This document shows positions 34,813-43,521 of a stretch of 64,000 nt of DNA, one piece after another (position 1 is the stretch's first letter; each line of letters opens with the position of its first letter). The stretch is taken from assembly GCA_965227645.1 (NCBI GenBank), contig OZ245773.1:4960001-5024000 (forward strand). The letters are read 5' to 3'. The translations under genes were made by a program, and so were the position numbers. The stretch is from Flavimaribacter sp024343425 (GTDB taxonomy: Bacteria; Pseudomonadota; Alphaproteobacteria; Rhizobiales; Rhizobiaceae). The notes beneath the pieces were generated by a model, which saw nothing but the letters and a program-made list of their open reading frames with translations, was not told the origin of the DNA and ran no database searches.

Positions 34813-36529
34813 CGTCCTCTTCCTGATCGGGCTGCTTCTCGTCCCCTTCCTGTGGGACAGTTTCGTCGCCTATCAGCTCGGCCTGTTCCTGCTTTACGGC
34901 ATGGTCGGCCAGGGCATCGGGCTGTGCTGGGGCAGGGCCGGCTTTCTACCGCTCGGCCAGGCGCTGTTCTTTGGTGCCGGCGCCTATGTATTCGGATCAG
35001 CGCTGAAGCTGGAGGCAGGCTCACTTTTTCTGATCGCAGGCCTTCTCGCGGCCATTCTGTTACCGGCGTTGATCGCCTTTGTGGTCGGCTTCCTCGTCTT
35101 CATCCGGCAGATCGGATCAGGCCCTTATTTTTCGTTGATCACGCTGGCGCTTACCATGCTGGGATTTCAGCTCGCCAATTCCATGGACTGGCTGACCGGC
35201 GGCTTCAACGGCATGACAGGCATACCGGCGCTGCCGGGAACCGACACCTACGAGACGCTCTACTATGTCATCTGGGCGGCTTTGGTTCTCGTTTCCGGTG
35301 TGCTCGCCTATGTCGGAACCGCCCCGTTCGGACAGTTGCTGGGCGCGACAGCACAAAACGAGGAAAGACTGCAATATTTCGGCTTCAACACCGCGCTTCT
35401 CAAGGCGATCGCCTTTGCGATCAGCGCTGCGGTGGCCGGGCTTGCCGGCGCGCTCTTTGCGCCGCATCAGGGGATCGTGACGCCGCAATCCGTCGGATTC
35501 CTTCTGTCTGCGGAAATTGTCGTATGGACAGCGGTCGGCGGTCGCGCAAGTCTCATGGGGCCAGTGCTCGGCGCTATCCTGATCGGTTTCATGGCGTCGG
35601 AACTGCGGGACAGCTTCCAGTATTGGGAGGTGCTGATCGCGCTGGTGTTTGTCGTCGTTGTGATCCGTTTTCCGGGCGGTCTCTGGAGCCTCGTTGATGG
35701 CCTTGCGCGCCATTTGCCATCCTTCGGCGCGGAGAGAGCCCGCAGGCGGGATATCGAGACAGACAAGTCCCGGGCGAATGGACCGGTCCGGCTCGCATTC
35801 GAGGATGTCGAACTCGTTCTTGGTCCCGTCCGTATCCTCGACAAGCTCTCTTTTCGCATCGAAACGCCAGGCGTTCACAGCATCATAGGGCCGAATGGCG
35901 CCGGAAAGACCTCCGCCTTCAACGTGTTGACTGGACGCCTGAAACCGACCGCCGGGCGGATCGAGTATAGCGGCGCCCCGGTTGGCGGATTGTCGCGCCA
36001 CCGGATCGCACGCATGGGCATTGCGCGAAAGCTCCAGATCCCGTCGGTGTTTCCGGATCTCAGCGTCGATCGCAACGTGGATATCGCGCTTTGGGCGGGC
36101 GATCTCACGCTTACACAAATGTTCACGCTTCGCCCCTTTCGCTGGTCGACGCCGCTTCTCAACGAGATGTACGATATCTTTCCGTTTCTGGAAGACGGTC
36201 TCCAGCCGGCGGGTTCGCTGTCGCTCGGCCAAAGGCAAATGCTCGATTTCGCCATGACCTGTCTCACCCAGTCGCCGCTCTTGCTGCTGGACGAACCTTG
36301 CGCCGGGCTATCCTCGTCCGAAACAGGCGAGATGATCGACGCCATCGAACGCATCGTCGGAACCACCGGAACGACGGCGATTATCATCGAACACGACATG
36401 CAGGTGGTCGAACGCCTGTCGAACCACGTTCTGGTGCTGAACCAGGGCGCCCTGCTTGCAAATGGCGCAATGGAGGAGATCCGTTCCGATCCTGCCGTGC
36501 AGGCGGTCTATGGCGGAGGGAGCAAATGA
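34790..36529 (+). CDS. Fused LivM permease and LivG ATPase
   Basis: A single 579-residue protein: residues 1 to about 315 are a LivM-type permease (VGQGIGLCWGRAGFLPLGQALFFG, SGPYFSLITLALTMLGFQLA), then a ~20-residue linker, then a LivG-type ATPase with Walker A GPNGAGKT (367-374), signature LSLGQ (477-481), and Walker B LLLLDEPCAGLS. The reading frame is continuous, with no start site or stop between the halves. LivM and LivG are separate in most organisms; fusions are known in some amide and urea systems. It uses ATP to drive import with LivH and LivF. The start overlaps livH. Confidence 0.9.
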   Translation: MASSRAINVLFLIGLLLVPFLWDSFVAYQLGLFLLYGMVGQGIGLCWGRAGFLPLGQALFFGAGAYVFGSALKLEAGSLFLIAGLLAAILLPALIAFVVGFLVFIRQIGSGPYFSLITLALTMLGFQLANSMDWLTGGFNGMTGIPALPGTDTYETLYYVIWAALVLVSGVLAYVGTAPFGQLLGATAQNEERLQYFGFNTALLKAIAFAISAAVAGLAGALFAPHQGIVTPQSVGFLLSAEIVVWTAVGGRASLMGPVLGAILIGFMASELRDSFQYWEVLIALVFVVVVIRFPGGLWSLVDGLARHLPSFGAERARRRDIETDKSRANGPVRLAFEDVELVLGPVRILDKLSFRIETPGVHSIIGPNGAGKTSAFNVLTGRLKPTAGRIEYSGAPVGGLSRHRIARMGIARKLQIPSVFPDLSVDRNVDIALWAGDLTLTQMFTLRPFRWSTPLLNEMYDIFPFLEDGLQPAGSLSLGQRQMLDFAMTCLTQSPLLLLDEPCAGLSSSETGEMIDAIERIVGTTGTTAIIIEHDMQVVERLSNHVLVLNQGALLANGAMEEIRSDPAVQAVYGGGSK

Positions 36530-37224
36530 TGGGCTTCCATTCACTTGCAATAAACAAGCTTTCTGGCGGCTATGGCGACATCACCGTCATCCGCGACGTC
36601 TCGCTCACGGTGGAACCCGGCAAGGTCGTTTTCGTCACCGGCCGCAACGGCGTCGGAAAAACGACGTTGATCAAGCTGATAGCCGGTCAGCTTGCGGCGC
36701 AGTCCGGCGACATTCTTTTCGGCGAACGTGATATGCGCGCAGAACCGCCGCATGCACGCCGCGCCATCGGTATTGGCTATGCCCCGCAGGAATCCGTCGT
36801 CTTCGACGATCTTTCCGTGCGCGAGAACCTGACGCTGCAATATCGGGATCGTGACCTCGCGCGCTACGAGGCGTTGTTTGCGTCTTTCCCGCAGTTGAAG
36901 GAACGCCGCGCCCAGCGGGCCGGGACCCTCTCCGGCGGCGAGAAGAAGATCCTGTCCTTTTGCCGCGCCGTCGCGGAGGACACCCGTCTTGTCATGCTGG
37001 ACGAGCCGACCGAGGGCGTTCAGCCGGAGAATATCGAACGGATGGCGACGCATGTCGCAACCGAGGCCGGCAGGGGGCGGGGCTTCCTGATCGTCGAACA
37101 GAATCTGGGATTTGCCGAGCGCCTCGCCGACCACGCCCATGTTCTCGATCACGGCGCCTGTGTATATGATTCGCCAGGCGGCCCCGGCTTGCGGACGCGG
37201 CTTGCAAAAAAACTGGCGCTGTGA
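36526..37224 (+). CDS. LivF-type ABC transporter ATPase
   Basis: A 232-residue second ATPase of the importer. Walker A is TGRNGVGKTT, the signature is LSGGEKK, Walker B is LVMLDEPTEGVQPENI, and the switch is in VEQNLGF (Gln for the usual His/Gln position). ATG 36526 overlaps the LivMG stop as ATGA; a second ATG follows at once. It pairs with the LivG half of the fused protein. The operon ends here; 295 bases then lead to the helicase gene and contain no gene. Confidence 0.92.
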   Translation: MMGFHSLAINKLSGGYGDITVIRDVSLTVEPGKVVFVTGRNGVGKTTLIKLIAGQLAAQSGDILFGERDMRAEPPHARRAIGIGYAPQESVVFDDLSVRENLTLQYRDRDLARYEALFASFPQLKERRAQRAGTLSGGEKKILSFCRAVAEDTRLVMLDEPTEGVQPENIERMATHVATEAGRGRGFLIVEQNLGFAERLADHAHVLDHGACVYDSPGGPGLRTRLAKKLAL

Positions 37225-37519
37225 CGTTTTCGCCGGCCAGCTTGCGGCGCAAGAGCGTTCTTTTTCGCCGAACACCTTGCAATCATCGCGGTTCGGTGTC
37301 ATTTACGCCTCGTCGCACGCCGCGCGTAGATGACCGGATAACGGATCAGCGGTAACAGATGCGACCCTGCAATTGTCCCCAAAGATCGTTGCCTGCACGC
37401 CGCGCCCCTGACGGGCGCCCCAGATCTGGCTGCCGATCTACGCTGGTTTCCTGAAAGAAAAGAAACAATAGCACCGCGTGAACCGGTCGATGACCTGTGC
37501 GCGGGCAGGAAAGACTGTT

Positions 37520-38986
37520 TTGACTACATTTAATGATCTCGGCCTCGCCGAGCCCGTCCTCGAGGCTGTGAAGTCTGAAGGATACGATACGCCTACGCCC
37601 ATTCAGGCGCAGGCGATCCCCGTGATGATAGCCGGTCGCGACGTTCTGGGTATAGCCCAGACCGGCACCGGGAAGACGGCGGCGTTTGTGTTGCCGCAAC
37701 TCGATCGGCTGGCGCGCGACCGCAAAAAGCCGCGCCCGAAAACCGCCGCCGTTCTGATTCTCGCGCCGACGCGTGAACTGGCCTCCCAGATCGCCGATTC
37801 GATCCGGACCTACGGCCGCGTGCTCAAGCCATCGATCGCCATTGTGATCGGCGGCGCCAAGCCCGGACCGCAAGTCCGCGCGCTGGCCAACGGCGTCGAC
37901 TTCATCGTCGCAACGCCTGGCCGCCTGCTTGACCACCTGGAGTCAGGCGCCGTCACGCTGCAGGACACCCGATCGGTCGTTCTTGACGAGGCCGACCAGA
38001 TGCTGGATCTCGGTTTCATGCCGACGATCCGCAAGATCCTCGGGCGCGTTCCCTCGCAACGACAGACCCTTTTGTTCTCGGCGACGATGCCGAAACAAAT
38101 CCGCAGCCTCGCCAATGATTTCCTGTCGGATCCGGCGGAAGTATCCGTGGCGCCGGTCTCAAAGCCGATCACGCGCATCGATCAGAAGGTGGTGTTCCTC
38201 GACGGAAGGGCGAAACCCCGCACGCTCTCGATGATGCTCAAGGACGCCGCTGTCGAGCGCGCCGTTGTCTTTACCCGAACCAAACACGGCGCAGACCGGC
38301 TCTGCAAGCAGCTTGACCGCGACGGCGTCCACGCCCAGTCGATACATGGCAATCGCAGCCAGGGACAGCGCGAGCGGACGCTTTCGGCTTTTCGCAGCGG
38401 CAAGCTCTCGACCCTGGTCGCAACCGATATCGCCGCAAGAGGCATCGACATCGATGATGTGACGCATGTCTTCAACTACGATCTGCCGAATGTCCCGGAA
38501 GTCTATGTCCACCGTATCGGACGCACCGCGCGCGCGGGCAAGACCGGTCACGCCGTGGCGTTCTGTACGTCGGCCGAGCGTTCGCTCCTGCGCGACATCG
38601 AACGGCTGACGAATATCCGCATTCCGGTAATGGAAGGGGCGGTCAACGACAATACGCCGGAGACCGCTGACGACCGCTCCAGCGAAAAGACGCATGGCGA
38701 TCCGCGTCGGGAGGCTGATGGCGCGCCGCGGGCGAAGAAGCGGAAACCGCGTCATCGCAACAGGAACAAGGCGCGCGCCGATGGCGACAAGCCGGTCGCT
38801 TTCGGCAAGCCGTCCGAACAGAACCGCCGTCGTCGCAAACGCGGCAAGCCGGCAGCGGAAAACAGTCCGCAGGAGGCGGCCCGCCCGCGTGGCGCGAAGA
38901 AGAAGCACCGGAAGGGCAATCGTCCGGGCGCCGGCGGGCAGGAGTCCGCAGGCCTCAACCGGATGCTCGAAAAGGCCAGCCTCTGA
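37520..38986 (+). CDS. rhlE: DEAD-box RNA helicase, RhlE-like
   Basis: A 488-residue helicase. The Q motif is in YDTPTPIQAQAIP, motif I is AQTGTGKTAAF, Ia PTRELASQ, II VLDEADQMLD, III FSATMP, V ATDIAARGIDID, and VI YVHRIGRTARAGK. The C-terminus from about residue 400 is a long basic, low-complexity tail (KKRKPRHRNRNKAR and similar), typical of RhlE proteins and probably RNA-binding. TTG 37520 (with an AGGAA site) gives LTTFNDLGLAEPVLEAV, matching the usual N-terminus; ATG 37478 or 37490 would add residues unlike the family. Likely acts in ribosome assembly or RNA turnover, often cold-induced. Ends at a good terminator. Confidence 0.93.
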   Translation: MTTFNDLGLAEPVLEAVKSEGYDTPTPIQAQAIPVMIAGRDVLGIAQTGTGKTAAFVLPQLDRLARDRKKPRPKTAAVLILAPTRELASQIADSIRTYGRVLKPSIAIVIGGAKPGPQVRALANGVDFIVATPGRLLDHLESGAVTLQDTRSVVLDEADQMLDLGFMPTIRKILGRVPSQRQTLLFSATMPKQIRSLANDFLSDPAEVSVAPVSKPITRIDQKVVFLDGRAKPRTLSMMLKDAAVERAVVFTRTKHGADRLCKQLDRDGVHAQSIHGNRSQGQRERTLSAFRSGKLSTLVATDIAARGIDIDDVTHVFNYDLPNVPEVYVHRIGRTARAGKTGHAVAFCTSAERSLLRDIERLTNIRIPVMEGAVNDNTPETADDRSSEKTHGDPRREADGAPRAKKRKPRHRNRNKARADGDKPVAFGKPSEQNRRRRKRGKPAAENSPQEAARPRGAKKKHRKGNRPGAGGQESAGLNRMLEKASL

Positions 38987-39019
38987 CAGGCAAGGGCACA
39001 ATTTCATCAGAATACAGGA

Positions 39020-39051
39020 GGGTCGCCGGAATTTCTTTCGGCGGCCCTTTT
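39020..39051 (+). terminator. Rho-independent terminator after rhlE
   Basis: GGGTCGCCG and CGGCGGCCC arms (one G-T pair) with a 10-base loop, followed by a TTTT run. It lies 34 bases after the helicase stop. Confidence 0.8.
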
Positions 39052-39149
39052 CAGCTTTAAGCGATCACTTTCAGTTCATTTCTACTGCCAATCTGTCTAA
39101 GCTACCGTAGATTGTCTTCCGTGGATCAAGAAGGACGAGGACTGAACGT

Positions 39150-39428
39150 ATGAAACGCCTCCTGTATCTTGCGCTTGCGCCGCTTTTGTTTTCCGCCTGC
39201 CAGTCCGTACCGACCTATGGCAATGTCAGCGACATCACCAACCTGAACGGCGTCGCCCAGGCGCCTGCGTTCGCGGCCCTGCGAGACCGGGGTTATCAAC
39301 GGGTGATCAATTTCGGGCAAACATCCGTCTGGTGGAACAGCACGACCAGCACCTGCGCTCAAATCACCGTGACTGGCGGAGGCGTTTCCGACGTCCAGTC
39401 TGTGCCCGCGAGCGATTGCAGCCGATAG
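39150..39428 (+). CDS. Small lipoprotein of unknown function
   Basis: A 92-residue protein with a lipoprotein signal (MKRLLYLALAPLLFSAC; Cys17 would be lipidated). The mature part of 75 residues has two more Cys (about 75 and 90) that may form a disulfide, and includes LRDRGYQRVINFGQTSVWWN. I recognise no family. It has a plausible GGACGAGGA upstream and stands alone between the helicase and the sugar dehydrogenase genes, 109 bases before the latter. Confidence 0.7.
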   Translation: MKRLLYLALAPLLFSACQSVPTYGNVSDITNLNGVAQAPAFAALRDRGYQRVINFGQTSVWWNSTTSTCAQITVTGGGVSDVQSVPASDCSR

Positions 39429-39536
39429 GATTGGCAAAACGCTGCGCCTGACCTGTTCAGGACACGCGTCGTGTCGGACTTGAATAGCATTGGTGCTGGC
39501 CCATTTAAGGTTCCCTGTAACGCAGGGAGCTTTGTG

Positions 39537-40742
39537 ATGACGTCCAGCAGATATTTTATCGCCAGTATGGCGACCGTTTTCGCCATAACGGTATCGCCGT
39601 CGGCGATCCAGGCTCAGGATTTCAACGCAGCGCCGCCCAACGCTTCCTGGCAGGAGCCCGCGTTTCCAGGTCAGACCCGCGCTCCGATCATCGACGATTC
39701 AATTGAACTGAAGCAGGAGACCATCGTGGATGGTCTTCGCAATCCGTGGGGCGTGGACGAATTGCCCGGCGGCGGCTGGATCATTACCGAACGGCAGGGA
39801 GCCATGCGGCTGGCGGATCCGGAAGGCGCTCTGTCGCCGCCGATCGATGGCCTGCCGGAAGTCGATGCTCGGGGACAGGGCGGGTTGCTCGACGTTGTCG
39901 TACGGGATGATTTCCAGTCAACGCGGCGCGTCTGGTGGAGTTACGCCGAACCAAGAGGCGGCGGCGCCAACGCCACGGCTGTCGCGACGGGCGTCCTGTC
40001 GCCTTCCGGCGAAGCGATGACAGAGGTCAAGGTCATCTTCCGCCAGGAACCGGCCTGGGTTTCGACAAAACATTACGGGTCGCGGCTTGTCTTCGACCGG
40101 GAAGGGGCTCTCTTCGTGACGACGGGAGAGCGTTCCGATCCGGAACCGCGTCAACTGGCGCAGGATGTCGGAACAACGCTTGGAAAGGTCGTGCGGATCA
40201 ATCCGGAGGGCGGCCCGGCCGCTGGCAATCCGGACATTCCGGGCGGAGTGCCGGAGATCTGGTCCTATGGGCATCGAAACCTGCAATCGGCGGCGATTGC
40301 GCCGGACGGCGCATTGTGGACGGTAGAGCACGGGCCGCGCGGCGGCGACGAACTCAACCGGCCTGAACCCGGCCTGAACTATGGCTGGCCGGTGATTACC
40401 TATGGCGAAAACTACAGCGGGACGCGGGTCGGTGAGGGACTGACGCAGATGGAAGGCATGCAGCAGCCGGTCTACTACTGGGACCCGGTCATAGCGCCGA
40501 GCGGCATGGCCTTTTACGACGGCCCGCTGTTTCCCGACTGGCGAAGCAGCGTGCTGATTGGCGGACTGCGCGGACAGGCTCTGGTTCGATTGGTCCTCGA
40601 GGATGGGAAGGTCAAGGGTGAAGCGCGTTATCTGCAGGGCGAGGCGCGCATTCGCGACGTCGACATCGCGCAGGATGGCGCTGTGATGATCCTGACGGAT
40701 GGAAGCTCCGGCGCGCTCATCCGTCTCGAGCCGGACGCCTGA
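39537..40742 (+). CDS. PQQ-dependent aldose sugar dehydrogenase (soluble GDH/YliI type)
   Basis: A 401-residue secreted beta-propeller. The signal peptide is MTSSRYFIASMATVFAITVS to about residue 22. The pattern of soluble quinoprotein glucose/aldose dehydrogenases is clear: LRNPWGVDELPGGGWIITERQG, DVVVRDDF, YGSRLVFDREGALFVTTGER, WSYGHRNLQSAAIAPDGALW, EHGPRGGDELNRPEPGLNYGWPVITYG. PQQ and Ca ligands lie in these loops. It oxidises aldoses in the periplasm to lactones if PQQ is available. ATG 39537 has a CAGGGAG site and starts a signal peptide; the longer open frame is not protein-like. Confidence 0.9.
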   Translation: MTSSRYFIASMATVFAITVSPSAIQAQDFNAAPPNASWQEPAFPGQTRAPIIDDSIELKQETIVDGLRNPWGVDELPGGGWIITERQGAMRLADPEGALSPPIDGLPEVDARGQGGLLDVVVRDDFQSTRRVWWSYAEPRGGGANATAVATGVLSPSGEAMTEVKVIFRQEPAWVSTKHYGSRLVFDREGALFVTTGERSDPEPRQLAQDVGTTLGKVVRINPEGGPAAGNPDIPGGVPEIWSYGHRNLQSAAIAPDGALWTVEHGPRGGDELNRPEPGLNYGWPVITYGENYSGTRVGEGLTQMEGMQQPVYYWDPVIAPSGMAFYDGPLFPDWRSSVLIGGLRGQALVRLVLEDGKVKGEARYLQGEARIRDVDIAQDGAVMILTDGSSGALIRLEPDA

Positions 40743-40794
40743 CGAAGGACCGGCGCAGCCTTGAAACGGCCATCGGCGCTCATCATATAGGGTC

Positions 40795-40840
40795 CGGAAG
40801 GACGACCTTCCGACCTCCATCAATTCAAACGGGACGGCCC
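40795..40840 (+). ncRNA. Guanidine-II (mini-ykkC) riboswitch candidate
   Basis: Two hairpins with ACGR loops lie directly upstream of the guanidinium exporter gene. The first is GGAAGG-ACGA-CCTTCC plus a closing C-G pair (40795-40812); the second is GGG-ACGG-CCC (40831-40840), separated by 18 bases. Both loops fit the ACGR signature of the guanidine-II class, and the second hairpin sits within 16 bases of the start codon, as in known examples where it controls ribosome access. The second stem is only 3 bp, short but still compatible. Seen by eye; a covariance search was not run. Confidence 0.8.
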
Positions 40841-40855
40841 TGCATGGTGATAGTC

Positions 40856-41170
40856 ATGTCTTGGGTTATTCTGCTTTTCGCCGGCTTGTTCGAAGTCGTC
40901 TGGGCTCTTTCGATGAAACAGTCGGAGGGGTTCACGCGTCTTGCGCCGTCGCTCGTCACTCTTTCCGCGATGATTGTGTCGTTTTCACTGCTCGCCTTGG
41001 CCATGCGCAGCCTCCCTCTTGGAACTGCATACATGATATGGACCGGAATTGGCGCGGTCGGCGCGCTTGTTGTCGGCGTGATGTTTCTGGGCGAGGCTCT
41101 CACGCCGCTGCGCATCTCGGCGGCGCTGCTGATCGTCGCAGGCATCGCGGTCATGAAGCTGAGCCACTGA
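40856..41170 (+). CDS. sugE: SugE/Gdx-type small multidrug resistance protein, guanidinium exporter
   Basis: A 104-residue four-helix membrane protein of the SMR family. MSWVILLFAGLFEVVWALSM contains the essential Glu of the first helix (E13 in LFEVVW), and GTAYMIWTGIGAVGA and FLGEALTPLRI are SugE/Gdx signatures, distinct from EmrE. Gdx proteins export guanidinium in exchange for protons as dual-topology dimers. ATG 40856 matches the usual N-terminus; ATG 40844, four codons earlier, is an alternative and lies next to the second riboswitch hairpin. The riboswitch supports guanidinium rather than multidrug export. Confidence 0.92.
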   Translation: MSWVILLFAGLFEVVWALSMKQSEGFTRLAPSLVTLSAMIVSFSLLALAMRSLPLGTAYMIWTGIGAVGALVVGVMFLGEALTPLRISAALLIVAGIAVMKLSH

Positions 41171-41182
41171 ACGCAACGCGAA

Positions 41183-41905
41183 TCAGGAGCGCTGGTTGAC
41201 CCGTTTTGACAGTTGTGCTGCGTCTTCCACGCGCTCCGAGTAGCGATCGACCAGATAATCCGATCGTCCGCGCACCATCCAGGTGAATTTCACCAGTTCC
41301 TCGACAACGTCGACAATCCGGTTGTAATAGGCCGACGGCTTCATCCGGTCGTTTTCGTCGAACTCCAGAAACGCCTTTGCGACGGACGACTGGTTGGGGA
41401 TGGTCACCATCCGCATCCAACGCCCCAGCACGCGCATCTGGTTGATCGCGTTGAAGCTCTGCGATCCGCCGCTGACCTGCATGACGGCGAGCGTCTTTCC
41501 CTGTGTCGGGCGCACGGCTCCCAGTGAAAGCGGTATCCAGTCGATCTGGGCCTTCATGATTCCGGTCATCGCGCCATGACGTTCCGGCGACACCCAGATC
41601 ATGCCCTCCGACCAGGCGGCAAGTTCCCGCAGCTCGCGCACCTTTGGATGATCAGGCTCTTCCGCATCAGGCAGCGGCAGGTCGCGCGGATCGAAGATGC
41701 GTGTTTCGCAGCCGTGCCATTTCAGCAGCCGTTCCGCTTCCAGCGCGACCAGTTTGGAAAACGAGCGCTTCCTGAGCGAGCCGTATAACAAGATTATACG
41801 TGGCGGATGTCCCGGATCGTCGCCGCTTTTCAGATAGTCTGTTTCGACGGGTTGCATTCGCGCAAAGTCGATGTTGGGAAGGTCGTCTTCGACAGGATGG
41901 CTCAT
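41183..41905 (-). CDS. arsH: ArsH, NADPH-dependent organoarsenical/FMN reductase
   Basis: A 240-residue flavodoxin-like NADPH:FMN oxidoreductase of the ArsH family. The FMN-phosphate loop is LLYGSLRKRSFSKL, followed by DLPLPD, WVSPERHGAMTGIMKAQIDW and LAVMQVSGGSQSFNA. Known ArsH enzymes oxidise trivalent methylated or aromatic arsenicals to the less toxic pentavalent forms. Its start overlaps the acr3 stop by 4 bases (ATGA), and it is the last gene of the arsRC-acr3-arsH operon. Confidence 0.93.
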   Translation of the reverse strand: MSHPVEDDLPNIDFARMQPVETDYLKSGDDPGHPPRIILLYGSLRKRSFSKLVALEAERLLKWHGCETRIFDPRDLPLPDAEEPDHPKVRELRELAAWSEGMIWVSPERHGAMTGIMKAQIDWIPLSLGAVRPTQGKTLAVMQVSGGSQSFNAINQMRVLGRWMRMVTIPNQSSVAKAFLEFDENDRMKPSAYYNRIVDVVEELVKFTWMVRGRSDYLVDRYSERVEDAAQLSKRVNQRS

Positions 41906-42984
41906 GCCTTCTGCGTCGCGCCTGTATCGTACCAGACCTTGCTCCGGTTCACGACGCCGACGAGGGCAAGCATTACGGGAACCTCGATCAGAACGCCGAC
42001 CACTGTCGCCAGCGCCGCGCCGGAATGGATTCCGAAAAGGCTGATGGCGGTCGCCACGGCAAGTTCGAAGAAATTGCTGGCGCCTATAAGAGCCGACGGC
42101 CCTGCAATGCAGTGGGCTTCGCCGACACGACGGTTAAGCCAGTAGGCGAAGCCGAAGATGAAAACCGTCTGCATGAGAATAGGCACGGCGATAAGAGCGA
42201 TAATAACGGGCTGGGCCACGATCTGGCCACCCTGAAAGGCAAAAAGCAGGACGACCGTCAAAAGCAGCGCGCTGATCGACATTGGCTGGACGGCGTCAGT
42301 GAATGCGGCGAGTTTCGATCCGTCGCCGCCGTTCAGCGCGCGCCGAAGAAGCTGGGCAATGATGACCGGGACGACGATGAACAGGATCACAGATATGAAC
42401 AGCGTTTCCCAAGGCACTGTTATTGCGGACACACCAAGCAGCAGAGCCACAATCGGTGCAAAAAGCACAATCATGATGGCGTCGTTCAGCGCGACTTGAC
42501 TAAGCGTGAAGGCGGGGTCGCCGCGCGTCAGGTTGCTCCACACGAAGACCATGGCTGTGCAGGGGGCGGCGCCGAGAAGGATCAGCCCGGCGATATAGCT
42601 GTCGATCTGGTCCACCGGCAGAAACGGGCGGAAGAGCCAGCCGAGAAACAGCCACCCGAAAACCACCATGCTGAAAGGCTTGACGGCCCAGTTCGCCAGA
42701 AGCGTGACGCTGATGCCGCGCCAGTGATTACCAACCTGGCGCATTGCTGTGAAGTCGATCTTCATCAGCATCGGAATGATCATGAGCCATATCAACACAG
42801 CAACCGGAAGATTGACCTTGGCGAATTCAATGGCGGAAAGCGCAGAAAACAGTCCGGGAAACAGTTTGCCAAGAACTATCCCGCCGACGATGGAAAGAGC
42901 GACCCAAGCGGTCAGCCACTTGTCGAAGAAGCTAATATGAGGCGAAGGCTCGTCGGCTCCGGCGGAATTGTCATGTGCTGTCAT
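41902..42984 (-). CDS. acr3: ACR3-type arsenite efflux permease
   Basis: A 360-residue membrane protein with ten hydrophobic segments (N-terminus FDKWLTAWVALSIVGGIVLG, KVNLPVAVLIWLMIIPMLMK, LLGAAPCTAMVFVWSNLT with the conserved Cys, ALNDAIMIVLFAPIVALLLG). These are diagnostic of Acr3 rather than ArsB. It extrudes As(III) made by ArsC. The start ATG is 42984 (MTAHDNSAGADE); an open frame up to 43128 overlaps arsC and is not used. It lies 28 bases after arsC and is translationally coupled to arsH. Confidence 0.95.
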   Translation of the reverse strand: MTAHDNSAGADEPSPHISFFDKWLTAWVALSIVGGIVLGKLFPGLFSALSAIEFAKVNLPVAVLIWLMIIPMLMKIDFTAMRQVGNHWRGISVTLLANWAVKPFSMVVFGWLFLGWLFRPFLPVDQIDSYIAGLILLGAAPCTAMVFVWSNLTRGDPAFTLSQVALNDAIMIVLFAPIVALLLGVSAITVPWETLFISVILFIVVPVIIAQLLRRALNGGDGSKLAAFTDAVQPMSISALLLTVVLLFAFQGGQIVAQPVIIALIAVPILMQTVFIFGFAYWLNRRVGEAHCIAGPSALIGASNFFELAVATAISLFGIHSGAALATVVGVLIEVPVMLALVGVVNRSKVWYDTGATQKA

Positions 42985-43012
42985 TGTTTGATCGCTTGTG
43001 AGGGCTGAAAAA

Positions 43013-43510
43013 TCAGGATTTGCCGATATCGGAAAGGCGCTTCTGGAGAGACAGCTTGTCCAGGCTGTGGATCGGCAGCGAACAGAAAATCGTGATGCGC
43101 TGGTTGAGCATGCGATAAGTGTCGGCAAAGGCGAGCGCGATTTCCGTGTCCGACCCTACGACGGCCGCCGGATCGGGAACGCCCCAATGCGCGGTCATCG
43201 GCTGTCCTGGCCAAACCGGGCAACTTTCCTGAGCTGCGTTGTCGCAGACAGTGAATACGAAATCCATCTCCGGCGCGCCGGGCTCGGCGAATTCCAGCCA
43301 GTCTTTCGAGCGCGCAAAGGAGGTGTTGTAATTGGCCTTTTTCAGCAGCGCGATCGCCTGCGGGTGAACTTCGCCTTTCGGCTGGGAGCCCGCCGAATAG
43401 GCGCGGAACCTGCCGGCGCCCTCACGGTTCAGTATCGCTTCGGCAAGAATTGAGCGCGCGGAGTTTCCGGTGCACAGGAAAAGCGCGTTGAAGATCTTGT
43501 TGTCGTCCAT
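43013..43510 (-). CDS. arsC: Arsenate reductase, low-molecular-weight phosphatase type
   Basis: A 165-residue thioredoxin-coupled-type arsenate reductase of the LMW tyrosine phosphatase fold. The P-loop is LFLCTGNSARS (C13, R19), with a second Cys in FTVCDNAAQESCPVWPG that would shuttle electrons. It reduces arsenate to arsenite for Acr3 export. ATG 43510 is chosen because GGAG lies 6 bases upstream; ATG 43522, overlapping the arsR stop, is an alternative that adds MEKK. Confidence 0.93.
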   Translation of the reverse strand: MDDNKIFNALFLCTGNSARSILAEAILNREGAGRFRAYSAGSQPKGEVHPQAIALLKKANYNTSFARSKDWLEFAEPGAPEMDFVFTVCDNAAQESCPVWPGQPMTAHWGVPDPAAVVGSDTEIALAFADTYRMLNQRITIFCSLPIHSLDKLSLQKRLSDIGKS

Positions 43511-43521
43511 CTTTTTCTCCA

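Noticed and set aside
37225..37519. Terminator or 5' regulatory RNA before the helicase
   Set aside because: A short CTTGC/GCAAG hairpin (37241-37253) lacks an adjacent U-run and I could not support a specific RNA element.
41800..43008. Plus-strand open frame of about 400 codons over acr3
   Set aside because: Rich in His, Asp and Gln with no protein character; it is the complement of a strong ACR3 membrane protein.
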